Below are positions 51,961 through 62,880 of a DNA stretch of 64,000 nucleotides, piece by piece. The stretch is from Rhizoctonia solani (Eukaryota > Basidiomycota > Agaricomycetes > Cantharellales > Ceratobasidiaceae). The translations under genes and the position numbers were made by a program. The stretch lies in NCBI RefSeq assembly GCF_016906535.1, contig NC_057379.1:496001-560000 (forward strand), written 5' to 3'. Every line of letters begins with the position of its first letter. Within the stretch, counting starts at the first letter, position 1. The notes beneath the pieces are model-generated. The model was not told the origin of the DNA. It worked only from the letters and a program-made list of their open reading frames with translations, and ran no database searches.

Positions 51961-52571
51961 TTACCAACTGCAGAATAGATAGATAATCATCTCGCGAATG
52001 ACATGTTTTACATTCGTCCCTCGCCCGGCTATAACCAACACACCCACCTTCTCCCCGGGTTCCATCTCACGAACTATTTTGGAATTCCCATGATCCAAAA
52101 CGGTGCTATTGCGACCAGGTTCAAACCTCAGCATTTCTCGAGTGTTTGATACCTCCTCCCACTCAGAGTTGATCGTACGTGCGGTAGCGAAACGAAGTTT
52201 AGGTGGTGAGGTCAAGTGCTTCCTGGCCGACCTACGAAATCGTGCTACTTCAAACCATGCGCACGGAGAATCGATCGTACGACGCGAAGCTTCAGCCCAG
52301 GGAACAGCACCTCGCGTTGCATCGAGAACACAATCTTTTGGAGTCGTCTATGCCCGAGAGCGGGAGAACGGAGGTAAAGAAGGGAGCCATTGGATCGAGA
52401 GAAAAATTGTTGCGCAAACATAGGTGCGTTGACCAAAATTGTCTGGAGCCGCCGCTCGTAGGTTCGGCAGTAGTAGCAAGCATGATTTAGGATGATGTGA
52501 ATAATTTCGAGGGGCAATTTGGTATGATGCTCAAACTTGATTGTAGATTTTGAACCCGAGGTCAATACCAC
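51961..52571 (-). pseudogene. F-box-like protein relic with a frame break
   Basis: The N-terminal part has an F-box-like start, KLPLEIIHIILNHACYY, and later HRRLQKIVFS. A different frame then gives DATRGAVPWAEASRRT, SPCAWFEVARFRR, LRFATARTINSEWEE and REMEPGEKVGVLVIAGRG, which reads like the C-terminal part of a family common in Agaricomycetes (F-box start, WFE motif, and a VGDxIGVWARA-like segment). One missing base near the VFS/DAT junction would restore the frame. No in-frame ATG was found. Function unknown; family assignment is my inference. Confidence 0.5.
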
Positions 52572-53106
52572 GTACCATTAGTGTGTTAGAGCGCATACCC
52601 AGTTGTTTCAGCACGAGATGTTCCTTGCCGTGGTGGTATCCCCGACGCATGGCTGGCTGTCCGGCGAGGTCGGGGTGTGATAGTTGGCGAAGTACACGTA
52701 TTTGTGGAATGCCCTGTCTCAGTAGGAGGGGGTGGCGCACTTGGCATGTAGGAATAGGCTGTCAGAACGCAGAGAGAAACATGAACTTCAAGCCAAGCAG
52801 GGGCGGAGTGACAGGTGTAAGGCCAAACCCGAAAGAACTTGGAGATATATAAGTAAAAGTGGTGGAAGTGTTTTTGCATCCAGACTGTATCATACTCACG
52901 AACTGTGATCGCTCCACGATCATGTGGGGAAGATACGCGATGGTGTAACAAGAAATGTAATGACGTACAAACAGGTCGATCGGATCCGGAGTCGAGATCT
53001 CGTTGGTACACGCAAGAAGTAATTAAGAGTTTGTATTATACGGTATTTTAATACACATTATATGAGCCAATCCAGAGAAGCGCAAAGAGTTCAGTGTTAA
53101 GATAGG
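52572..53106. other. Spacer with no supported gene
   Basis: A 141-codon minus-strand frame (52586-53011) is open here. It has no recognisable motif and its composition changes along its length; I treat it as chance or as a remnant. Confidence 0.4.
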
Positions 53107-54663
53107 CTACTTAAACGCGAATTCATTCCAAAGTTTAAGCATCCATCGTGCCGGGCTAAGTGAATGTGGCCACAGGACAACTCCGCCAAGGCCGCGCTGC
53201 AACCAAGCTTCAACCATCATTGTAGCTGGTACTACAACCCACGAAACAACCCATAATTTCACGAGCCAGTACCTGAACGTAGTCGATGTTGTTTGTTGAT
53301 ATTGTCCAGACCTGGCTACCATAGATTTGCCATCTGTATTTCTGGCACTTCCATTGATACTACGCGCATCCTGTTTGTTATTTTGCTTCTCTGGAATTCC
53401 AAGTCCGAGGGCGTTCTCCGCAATCAAGCCCACGCCCTGAACAAGAAAGTACCCGGTAACACGCCGAAAGTCCATTCCTTGTCCCATTCCCCACATGCCG
53501 AAGTCATGCAGTAGACCAGACATAAGGAACACTCCCATGACGCCGCCCACACGCTTTCCCAAGACTTTCGCACTATGTTTGAACCGCACATTAGACTTCC
53601 CGGATTCAAGTCCTGAGGGGACAATAGTGTCAGCCATGCTACCCGCAAGGCTCCCGATAGATTCTCCCACAATGGCTCCCGGTTTAGCCCCTGTGATGAA
53701 AAAGTTCCTCCTGAAGCAGGCATGCCACCGACGTGACCAAAAGTCACGAACTGATGTTGCAGCAAGAGGATTGTCAAATAGCGGTGGCCATTCCTTCTTG
53801 AGAACTGCCGCAGGGCGCGAGTAAGGTGATATGGAGGGAGGCAAGCATGCGAGGGGTGCCGTAAACAGAGTGCATAAACAATGGACGGTTGACATGAAAT
53901 GCCATATGAACACCCCAACCATAAAAGCAATATACACCGCTGAAATCGCAGGGTGAGGTACAGAAAGCTTGAGGTTTTTAGTAATGGCAAATGTCCGCCG
54001 GAAAATAGTATCTCCTTGTGGTGTTCCTAGTGTTCCTATAGATTCAATAATCGTGTGTAGAGTGTCGCATATCAATAGGTGCTTGATAAATAGGAGAAAT
54101 GTATGAGTGTAAAATTGGAGATGAGAAGCATCACCCCGGTCATCTGAAGGAACCGGGCATAGGCTGTCATTCTCCCAGTACTAGAAATTAGGTAAGGTTG
54201 AGAGTAACAGAAGCCTACATTAGTTGGGCTTACCATGCACTTGATATCTAACATGTAGCTAATGGAATTCTTGAGACACCTCGCACACAAGAATGAGGGC
54301 TCCGAACATGGAACACCACCGTTGTACTTTGGTGGTTTGTGCAATACCGTGATTTCAATTAGCTTCATAAACGTAGTGAATCCCGCTACACATATCCCAA
54401 AGTTAAAGGTATTCATCCAGGGGTCGGTAAGGGCATAATTGGTACAAAGGTTCCAGGTCGAAGCAAGAGCGATTGAGACAAGCCATATCCTAAGCGAGAA
54501 TAGTCGTGGGTTTACAGTGGCGTAAACAGCAGCCAAGGTAGAGAGTTCAGTCGCAAGTATAGGCGCCAAACGTATTTCTTGGCGAGATGCTGCCTGGAAT
54601 CAGGCGAGAAGTTAGGGTGATTGAAAAACAGTGTTCTGGCCACGGACTTACGTCGGGAATCAT
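53107..54663 (-). CDS. Wax-synthase-like membrane acyltransferase, copy 1 (intact)
   Basis: Three exons. The first is only MIPD (54663). The second gives AASRQEIRLAPILATELSTL and several hydrophobic helices up to YMLDIKCM. An intron with donor GTAAGCCC (54233 downward) and acceptor TTTCTAG restores the frame into YWENDSLCPVPS, then LLFIKHLLICDTLHTIIESI. The third exon continues with further membrane helices, LKKEWPPLFDNPL, SVRDFWSRRWHACFRRNFF (the FWxRRWH signature), GVFLMSGLLHDFGMWGMGQG (the conserved His in a membrane segment) and a C-terminus ending NEFAFK. The family (wax synthase domain, MBOAT-related) esterifies fatty acids or makes other hydrophobic esters in the ER. Many copies in such fungi have unknown substrates. 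Confidence 0.88.
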
Positions 54664-55277
54664 TAAGAGAAGGAAATGGGGTTGCAATAAAAGGCGTGCT
54701 ATGCTAGGATAGTGGATAGCTCCTTATACCATCGACGGCGTGTTTGAGAATATTCGAACTGTCCAAGGTGGCAGTGGAGTACGTGTCCATCATCGGCATG
54801 CTGGTGACGCCAAAGGGTGGATTGATTATGTCATCAAAGGGCTCATGCATACAAGCAGAAGCGGACAACAAGGTACTTGTCTTTGTTAACACGTCTCATG
54901 TTTGAAGTCTTGCTAAAGTCGACAGAGACGCGAATATAAACCCAATAGACTAAACTCCCAGTGGCTAAGGCTGCATTAGGTTCTGGCAAACTAAAAGCAA
55001 CTAGCTGACTCGTCGATTACAATAAAGCGTATCTTATGTACAAGTAGGTTGCGCGCAGAGACTGGGGCAAACATACAACAGAATGAAGACCAAGGGTATC
55101 TGCCTGGTGCGAAATTAGTTGGTATAAATTAAAGTCCGAATAATAAATCAACACCAGTCACGCATTCCTACTACTGACCACTTTTGAAGCAAACAAATAC
55201 CGCCAAACCTGCAAGAAAGATCGTCTACTAAGTAATGTTGGGCTCCGTGATCCGAGACGTGGATTTTGACGTGTTCG
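54664..55277. other. Spacer between the two wax-synthase-like genes
   Basis: About 610 bp holding the promoter of copy 1 and the 3' flank of copy 2. No other feature was seen. Confidence 0.5.
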
Positions 55278-56206
55278 TTAGATCCATGAAGAAAGATCGA
55301 AAGGTATTCCGAAGAAACCCCGCCGAGCGCCAGCGTCCATCATTAACGTTGCGGGGACAACTATCCAGAAAACCGTCCATAACTGTCCCAAGCCATTATC
55401 GATAAGCGAATTTTTTCGAGGAACTCGGGGTTGTTTGGGTAGGCCTGTAATCGTCGCCTTGAAGTTATATTTATCGGCATCCTCCAACTCGACTGCTTCG
55501 AACCATATGTCGACTTCGAATGTCTTTTCCAAGAGCACTATGACTCCTTGAAGGACAAAATACATGGTGACCCGACTGAGTTCCATTCCTTGGCCCATGC
55601 ACCATAATCCAAAGTCGTGGAGGAGGCCTGAAACTAAGAAGACCCCCAAAATGGCGCCGGTACTGCCACCGATTTCCCATCCTAGCTTACCGCCAGTCGA
55701 ACAAAATCCATAGCGGAGAACCGAATGCCACTGATATGACCAGAAGTTGTGGACCGAAACCGCATGCAACGGACTACCGAACAGTGGTGGCCATGATTTC
55801 GCTGGGTTGGAATAGGGGGAATGTGTGAAATGGTGGGGAGAGGGTTGTACGGGATTCGTTTCAGCGGATGTTTAAGAGTGACTATCGCAGCGAGTTTCAT
55901 GGCTATGGCGCAACCAGCAGCTCCGAGAAAGAAATTCAAAACATTGAAACGGGGGTCCAAGACCGCGTACTTGGTGCATGTCTCCCAGATCGTAAATAGA
56001 GAGATAGGCACAAAGATATTTCTGTATGGAAATAATCGTTTGTTGCTCGCGTAATATAGCACTAATATATAAATTGTCGATGGAACAAGAAGTGCAGCAA
56101 GGGTAAGTGGTCGTCTGTTTTCAGCCTGAAGCATGTTAGCATATCGGCGAATATGTGCTTAAAAGCGTGATTATATTCAAGTTGAGAAAGGACGTACATC
56201 AGGCAT
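55278..56206 (-). pseudogene. Wax-synthase-like gene, copy 2, internally deleted
   Basis: It has the same first exon type as copy 1 (MPD at 56206), then AENRRPLTLAALLVPS and helices through GAAGCAIAMKLAAIVTLKHP. The next conserved piece is already SNPAKSWPPLFGSPL in another frame, followed by SVHNFWSYQWHSVLRYGF, GVFLVSGLLHDFGLWCMGQG and a normal C-terminus. Compared with copy 1 about 150 residues of central membrane region are missing and the frame is not continuous, and no intron joins the parts. Catalytic-type motifs (FWxxxWH, LLHDFG) survive, but a deletion this large should abolish function. It lies 614 bp downstream of nothing else; its start is 159 bp from that of MTR3, pointing away. 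Confidence 0.75.
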
Positions 56207-56365
56207 CTTCAATCGGATTTACAAGAAGAACGCGAAAGAGTGGTGCCTCTTCAACGTGGTAAAACCAACAAGAGCTCACGAGGTCGAGCCCTCTGGGGCC
56301 GCAAACAAGCGCTGTCAACATCAACCAGTTAAGCGCCGGATTTCTGGTGATCTCCACCATCCACA

Positions 56366-57377
56366 ATGGCCCAGCACTCAAATTTCGATCGAAGGCGAAT
56401 AAACGGGCCCGAATCAAGCTCATATCCTATATTCGAGAACAATGAAGAAGATAAAATACCAACAATATCTCGCACAACGCGCAAAAACGACGAAATCCGG
56501 CCTATTTGTGAGTATATCACACGAAGCCATCCGAACAAAACTCATCTATATTATCCTCAGTCCTCCAGCTGGGTCTAGTGAGCCAAGCGAACGGGTCAGC
56601 CTACATCGAAACGGAAAAAACCAAGGTTGCTGTCGCAGTGTAAGTGCCCCCTCTTTATTCCAATTATTCCTCAACGTCTTTAGGCAGGTATGGACCTCGG
56701 GAAATCAAAGCGGGTTCAACCTATACGGAGAATGGTCGTTTAAAAGTGGAAGTCAAGTTCTCTCCGTTTTCATGTAAACGAAGGAGGGCTCCTATTCGAG
56801 TAAGCTCGCTGGTTCTACAAAAATACGCATCTTACCTCGTCTCAGGACGCAGAATCGCCGACATTGGCCTCACAGATCCACCAGTCCCTTCTTCCCGCTG
56901 TGCGACTAGAACTTTTTCCAAAATCACAATTGGACGTATACGTGCATATCCTCGAGGTGGACGGCATCGAGTCCTGCGTGGGTGCGGCCGCGACGGCAGC
57001 TAGCGCGGCCTTGGCCGACGCTGGAATCGACATGCTTGGATTGGCGGTCAGCTGCACAGCTGCCATTAACCGCTCGGTAACGGGCTATGCAGAACTGTTA
57101 TTGGATCCCAATGGCCAGGAAGCGGACGCCGCTCGGGGGTTAGTAATGGTGACCTGTTTACCGGCACTGGGCACAGTCACGAACATGATTCAAACTGGTC
57201 TAGTACACCCGGATGAAGTAATTCAAGTGAGTAGCAATTTTATTATCTTTGGTTTCACGTGCTAACTTTTTTGTAAAGTGCATGGACGTATGCACGAAAC
57301 AATGCGAAGACATTCACTTTGTAGTTGCCCAGTCATTACTAGAATCCGCTCAAACTCGGAGCCGAAAACAAGAATGA
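56366..57377 (+). CDS. MTR3: MTR3/EXOSC6, RNase PH-like exosome core subunit
   Basis: Five exons give about 250 residues: FDRRRINGPESSSYPIFEN, KNDEIRPIFLQLGLVSQANG, SAYIETEKTKVAVAVYGPRE, GRLKVEVKFSPFSCKRRRAP, LLPAVRLELFPKSQLDVYVH, ILEVDGIESCVGAAATAAS, ALADAGIDMLGLAVSCT, LLLDPNGQEADAARGLVMVT and CTKQCEDIHFVVAQSLLES. The match to Mtr3/EXOSC6 is clear (RRIxGP start, GLVSQAxGSAY, RRRAP, PRAQLEV-like segment, ALADAGxxM). Mtr3 is a non-catalytic member of the hexameric ring of the nuclear and cytoplasmic RNA exosome. All introns are canonical and the gene looks complete. Confidence 0.93.
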
Positions 57378-57492
57378 AATTGATCTTTGTCTGTCTAAAC
57401 AATAAGCGTGAAACATTCCAAGCAATTCTACCAGATCCCGAACTAAGGTAACAACACAGCGACCTTGATGTCGCTTTATCGACAACAACCCT

Positions 57493-59558
57493 CTATCGAG
57501 CCTTTTTGGGTATACACTCCTTCTCCCAGTCGCCTGGAGTAAGCTTTTGAACGTGTTCTTGGAACGCTGCCAACGTGCAGAATTCCGGTGATCCAGATAG
57601 GTGATCTCCAGCGGCAGCGCAAGCAGGAAGAACAAGATTCCGGTTTTGGTAGCGCATTCGTACAACTTGGCATGTCCAAGTCAGCTCTGGACTGTGGAAT
57701 AGAGACTCGAGTCGTTACTCACAATGCTTGGTTGCCGGCTTTCGCGAGAACAGGCCAAGAGATGATGTAGAAGGAATAGATTGCGCAGTATCTTCGCTGA
57801 ACAATTCAAATGTAATGGATGCAGTAAAATCAGGCCAACTGATAAATGCACGTAAATAATGTCAACTCAACCACCCGTGTAAAAGCACCTCACCGATTGT
57901 TAAACACGTCAAGTGTTTGGCATAACCCAGCCAAAGTAGTGTCGTGGCAAGCTAGTACTCGTATCTTGGGCGTCTGGGTTCGATTCACTATAGCAGACAT
58001 TCCTCCTGACATTTCTGCCAGAAGGCGACCCATAGCGAGACGTCGAAATTCATTATCCTTATCTATTCATGCCCCATAATGTTAGCAATATGCATGGTCC
58101 AAATCTACCCCAAAGGCCTCACATCCCCGAAACCATTCGTCGCATACAGCTGTTTCCTAAACCAAGCTTGTGAGCTCGGCATGGGAAAGTTACGGAATTC
58201 GCCGCACGTACCATTGCCATAACTGTGTTGGGGTCATTAAACTCGGGAGGTATACGGAAGCCATGAGCATCTGCTGCACGTAGAGTATCCAGAATTCCAG
58301 ACAATCGGGGTTTCCCGTCCTGTCAATTCCAAATCACCATTAGTATTAACATAATATTTTTAGCCTAAAAATTGCGCGTACTATTCGAATTGGGTTACCT
58401 CCGATGTATTTTGAAAGTTTGGAATCAAACTGCTCAAGGTTAGGATTATTATCCTTTGCCGCGGCTGGTCATCCTCTGGGGTTAGTGTACATCATGCACT
58501 GGACGTTATATACTGACCAAGGTTAAAAGCTAAAGCCAACTCCGCCAGCCTACCACATCCAATGGTATTCCCAATCAAGCTTTCTGTATTCGGGTGCCTG
58601 ACCCGAGCAGGATAAGCAGCTCGTCCGCTGAAATTACACTATGAGTATACCTTGTCCTAACGTGAGGAGCAAACCCCTGGCGGATTTTCGACTCTGGGTA
58701 TAGTCCATGGAGTACTTGTTGAAGGGATTCAATTGTGCGAGGCATATTTGTTGAGCTAGATCCGAGAATAAGATATGGCTTGATCATAGATTTGAGCTTT
58801 ACTTGCCGGAAATAAGCAGTGTCGTGAGAATCGAGTACGTCAGGTAAAAGCCCCAGCCTAAGTAGTATATTTATACAAAGTCTCGAAACGATTACTGGAA
58901 ACTTACCTCTCGACATATAGCTTTCTCAACTCTTGTCCAACCCGAAGTGTAGACTGATAGTCATATTTGTAAATGTGAACATATGCATCAAAGAATTCTG
59001 GTTACCTTTCGCCCCACATCCGTCAATTCACCTGGTAAACTAGAGCAATCTTAGTCCACCGCGTTGGTATCGGATCCTTGACTACATACCATTCGCCCTC
59101 TTGAGCATCCCCATTACCCCGCTCAGAAAGCCTTACAATGTCTACTTCCTCCGTTGAACTATTGTCGCCCATTACTGCGGCCTTGAATCTTCGTGCGGTT
59201 TTGCATAGATTCCAATATGCAGGGATATTCGCTGGTGGGTCGGCCATACGAATACCTACAGGTGTTCGTTCACCTGTAACAATGCAGTTGAAGATACAGC
59301 GCAAGTCAGTGCGTGATTTAATTTAGACTCACCATGACGGACATAAACATGCACCTGTTCCAGTTTGAGTTCTGGGGGAGCTGCTTCATAGTCGTTTTCG
59401 CTTAATAGCCCCATAGTTTTGAACGTAGTATCTTGACTTAATACTGGTTCGAACTGGGCCTCACACTTGTTGCACACTAGATCGCTGGGTAATGAACCAG
59501 TAACTAAACCAGAATGAAGCAATAGAGTATAAAATACTATAAAGACGGTTAAACGCAT
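57493..59558 (-). CDS. Secreted histidine acid phosphatase (2-phosphoxylose-phosphatase/HAP type)
   Basis: The N-terminus MRLTVFIVFYTLLLHSGLVT is a signal peptide. About eleven short exons then give LEQVHVYVRHGERTPVGIRM with the catalytic RHGERTP, LPGELTDVGRKSTLRVGQEL, VERLGLLPDVLDSHDTAYFR, STNMPRTIESLQQVLHGLYP, RHPNTESLIGNTIGCGRL, DGKPRLSGILDTLRAADAHG, ETAVCDEWFRGYKD, VLACHDTTLAGLCQTLDVF with the catalytic HD, ITFELFSEDTAQS, and the end MRYQNRNLVLPACA to IPKKAR. All introns I could place keep phase. The intron after DTAYF-R has a GC donor (GCAAGT, at 58806 reading down) with a normal AG. Secreted HAPs remove phosphate from organic phosphates; the exact substrate is not shown. Confidence 0.92.
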
Positions 59559-59852
59559 TCGCCCCTGTACAACTGTACCAAGGGAGCTCAGTTTATTTCC
59601 GATCGAATGCCCACAATAAACAGGGCAAAATAGTATTTGGGCAAATTTTGTGGAATGCGATTGGTTGTCAGAAGTAAATCAGTAACAGCGGATTGTCATC
59701 CGGAGCATGATCGAGCGCTTATTTTTGACAATTGCCAGTCTTAGACGGTGCGACGCAGGTGTGCAGAACTGCAGCTTGTTAGATGCTCAGAATTGCCTGG
59801 GCAATTCGCTATTTTATTTTCTTCAAAAGCTATTTAGAGCTCAACTACATTT

Positions 59853-60643
59853 TTAGTTCATCAAATTCACCATGTGGGTGCGTTTGGTTATGAATCGGTA
59901 GCGACCTTGGCTTGGGCCATTTGACAAGCAACCACATGCATAAAGTAGCAAATCAAGCGCTGTATTGGCCCCTACACCAATCCCGAGGCTTCGTACCCAG
60001 GAACGCAGCCATCCCATATTGCTATCCCCTCTAGCCTTCGGCGCTACACTTGGAGGCGATTGATGATTGTCTGGAAATGACCATGGTTATATAGCTGGTA
60101 CTGGTGAATCGAATAACTCACCAGGCCCAACAAACATTTCACGCAGCGACCCTGTCAATTTCTTCGAGGCAGGGCCTAGGAATATTGATGCGCTCCCCCA
60201 TACAGCACCTTGAACTAGCGGAGATATGACCTTCGCTTAGGAAGTTAATAAATAAACCGCCAGAGACTACCTTGATGACTTACTTGGTCTCGAATAGTTA
60301 CCCAAGCAATATTTCCCCATTCAACACGTTCTGGTATCCCATACTTCGATACACCTGCCCCTCGTGTCACAATATCGAATCCAACTGGCTCAGCTAGTGC
60401 AGTAGATTCTACAGCAGGCTCTTCGACGCTTCCCTGAGCCTTGGATTTCTCGTTGAGGGGTTTGTCGGCTTGAATATGTACAAATGGCTTTAATGCTAGA
60501 AGATATCCCTGTTCAAAGCGCAGGTCGGGCAGCGTCCTTAAAGGCAGTGGATTAGATGGCTGGTCATATATAGCCTCTCCTCGAGATCGGGGCTGAGGTT
60601 TCCAGCCAAACTGGGGCGCATGAGTTGGGTCGAGTGAAGTCAT
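59853..60643 (-). CDS. Conserved-looking protein of unknown function
   Basis: Three exons in phase. Exon 1: MTSLDPTHAPQFGWKPQPRS, PLRTLPDLRFEQGYLLALKP, an acidic/Ser segment, then PERVEWGNIAWVTIRDQ. Exon 2: VISPLVQGAVWGSASIFLGP and LTGSLREMFVGP. Exon 3: a polar linker, then MGWLRSWVRSLGIGVGANTA and LDLLLYACGC, a possible membrane helix, with TAA at 59853. The pattern (short soluble N-terminus, WGNIAWV...LVQGAVWG core, C-terminal hydrophobic segment) suggests a small membrane-associated protein, but I do not recognise a named family. The last ~20 codons could be altered by a further small intron. It diverges from ORT1 with 276 bp between starts. Confidence 0.65.
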
Positions 60644-60919
60644 GGTCGATACCAAACACACATGATAAGCGGGCTTGTGTAGGTAAGCGATCTTATCAGA
60701 TCTATTCCACGAGGCCCTAGATTAGATTTGGGTTTCGCTTGTGCGCGACCTGTCATGAGACTTTATCTTTTCTCGTCCTGAGCCGGCAGCCACTAGCCCA
60801 TAGATGTTCTGAACCCCCGAAGCTCTTTATTGTATTTTTTCTCGATACCCACCACTCTAATTTGGGCACACCAGTCTCGGGCCGTCAATAGATTATAGAG
60901 TTTGTTCTCGTGCAACAAA
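60644..60919. promoter_or_regulatory. Divergent promoter region upstream of ORT1
   Basis: This 276-bp spacer separates two start codons pointing away from each other. I see no convincing TATA box. A poly-T tract lies at about 60833-60841, nearer to ORT1. Confidence 0.45.
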
Positions 60920-62048
60920 ATGGTAGACGAAAAGGTTGTATTGGCATTGAAGGACATCGCCTACGGTAGCGTGAGTGGCTCGATGTGAGGTACTAGGATA
61001 TATGTTCAGCTAGCGTCTTAGGCCGCAGGAATGGTCTCAAAGGTTTTCGAACACCCTTTCGACTTGTGCAAGGTTCGCCTGCAGGCTCAAGTACTCGACA
61101 CTACTGCTCGGTTTGCGGGACCTATAGATTGCCTCTACAAGACGTGGAAATTCGAAGGGATACGCGGCCTATATCGGGTAACTCCATTGAACCGCATCAG
61201 GCATTCCACACTCATTAACCCTTGATATTTCAAGGGCCTGCCGATGCCAATAGTCGGGGCGATGGCAGAGAATGCCAGCCTTTTCCTTGCGTACAACAAA
61301 ATCCAGGACACCCTTCTCCAATATCCCCATTTCAGGCCGAGTACGAACCATAAAGTTACATTGGATGGGATCGCCATTGCTGGAGGAGGCGCTGGGACCG
61401 TCGCGAGCTTCTTACTGTACGTACGTCTATACATGTTTGTGGTACTAACGCGCATTCAAGTACACCTATCGAGCTAATAAAATGCAAAATGCAAGTACAG
61501 ATGATTGCGGCCGAAGCAAGAGCAACGCCGGTTCTTGCAGCAACGGGGGCCGCGGGTTCCATGACTGCTGCACTCCCCCGACCATCCTTCAGTCAATTAG
61601 AAGGCCCTGTATCACTCGTTGCTTCAGTTGTTAAATCACACGGGGTTCGTGGGCTCTGGCTTGGTCACACAGGAACCATGATACGCGAAACCGGTGGAGG
61701 CGCGCATGGTTTACAACCAAAGAAGCAATCTGCCGTTGGCTGGCACCAGACCCTCGCGACCTCGCACTACATCAATCAGCTTTTGCAGGTGCATGCGCCG
61801 GAGTTTCCTACAACGTTTTTCTCTTTCCCGCGGATAGTATCAAGTCGGCTGTTCAAACTGAAGAAGAGCTGCGGCCTAGGTCCTTGGGTCAACCAAGGCC
61901 AACATTCTTAGGAACTGCTCGGGCTATTTGGAAAGCACAGGGTGTCCGAGGCTTTTATGCTGGCATGGGCGTTACTGTAGCCCGAGCTATTCCTAGCAGT
62001 GCCATTATCTTCGTAACATACGATGGTTTGGTAAAATACTTTGGATGA
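60920..62048 (+). CDS. ORT1: Mitochondrial ornithine carrier (ORT1/ARG11), one-base frame break
   Basis: This inner-membrane carrier exchanges ornithine for protons or citrulline, linking arginine synthesis in the matrix to the cytosol. Exons give MVDEKVVLALKDIAYGS, GMVSKVFEHPFDLCKVRLQ (PxD/ExxK-type carrier signature), WKFEGIRGLYRGLPMPIVGA, LTPIELIKCKMQVQM (second signature), GVRGLWLGHTGTMIRETGGG, then in the next frame WFTTKEAICRWLAP, FLFPADSIKSAVQTEEE (third signature), AQGVRGFYAGMGVTVARAIP and VTYDGLVKYFG. Three carrier repeats are complete. The frame breaks at about 61706, where GGCGCGCATGG lacks one G compared with the GGAAWF expected. Without it the protein is intact, so a sequencing error is likely. 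Repeat copy 2 begins about 20 bp after the stop. Confidence 0.9.
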
Positions 62049-62069
62049 ATGTACTTCAGTCGACTACTT

Positions 62070-62620
62070 TATATTGCTTTTATTCTTCGCCCATTGATGT
62101 CAGATGCAAATCATGCCAAAACCCAGAAGTTTCAGCCTATGCACCGATGAGCCACATTGATATAGTCCTGATGGCCAGGTTATTCTCTCTCGATCTCTTT
62201 TCCTCTGCTATATGCATGGGTAGGAACACCTAAACTTACTCCTACCGAGGGGGCTAGTATTCAGCCTCTAGACGCTCTTGCTAACAAGCAATAAGATTCT
62301 GGTCGCTATTTAAAGAGGTAAATCTGTACATAGAGAAAGGACGAAACATATTCTAGATTCCGACTCAACGTCAATTCCCTGAAGCCTCCACAAAACCTTC
62401 CATAGCAAGCCCAAGGTAGCAACACGCGCTTGCAATCATTTTGTTCTAGCTGTTCCAAACATCTACATTATGTTCTAGAGTTTTGCCGAGAACAACATAA
62501 TTTAAATAGACCAAAAGAGAATGGACAAGCTGGAATTTGAATCCAGGACCTCTCGCACCACATGAACAACTTGTGGTTGCTGCTGCTAAGCGAGCGCGCT
62601 ACCAACTGCGCTACATGCCC
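62070..62620 (-). mobile_element. tRNA-headed dispersed repeat (candidate SINE), copy 2
   Basis: Same element and orientation as 39932-40444, about 90% similar by eye in the body, with ~35 extra bp around 62205-62240. The last ~100 bp, including the tRNA head, are identical to copy 1. Flanks beyond the tRNA 5' end are unrelated, so the repeat ends exactly there. It lies in the 3' flank of ORT1. Confidence 0.75.
62523..62620 (-). tRNA. tRNA-Ala(AGC)-like gene with a 26-nt intron (head of repeat copy 2)
   Basis: Identical over 98 bp to 40347-40444: the same cloverleaf, AGC anticodon, G3:U70 pair, T-T mismatch in the acceptor stem and intron between A37 and T38. Confidence 0.75.
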
Positions 62621-62880
62621 TTGTTTCCTAGTCCTCCAAAAACAATAAGAACGCTAAACTCTCTGTGTTGGTATGTATGGATATCAATGATCTAAACAAC
62701 TTGAATTAAGATGTAAATATTAACCACATATGTATCCAAAATTGAGATCCAGAAGAATAAAGTAAAGAGCGACAAATAATTCAAAAAAAACGGAACTAAC
62801 GAGCGTATGAGGTTGAGCAGTAATTTTAAACGAAAACGAGAAACTATAATACAAGAAACATTCAACTAGCAAGGTAACAT

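Noticed and set aside
54072..54250. An apparent frameshift in wax-synthase-like copy 1
   Set aside because: A normal GT-AG intron after DIKCM moves reading into the frame of LLFIKHLLICDTL, so the gene is intact.
58600..58660. A 23-nt ultrashort intron in the acid phosphatase gene
   Set aside because: A 53-nt intron with a further acceptor (GGGTCAG) keeps frame and joins THE conserved HVRTR to HPNTES, so no ultrashort intron is needed.
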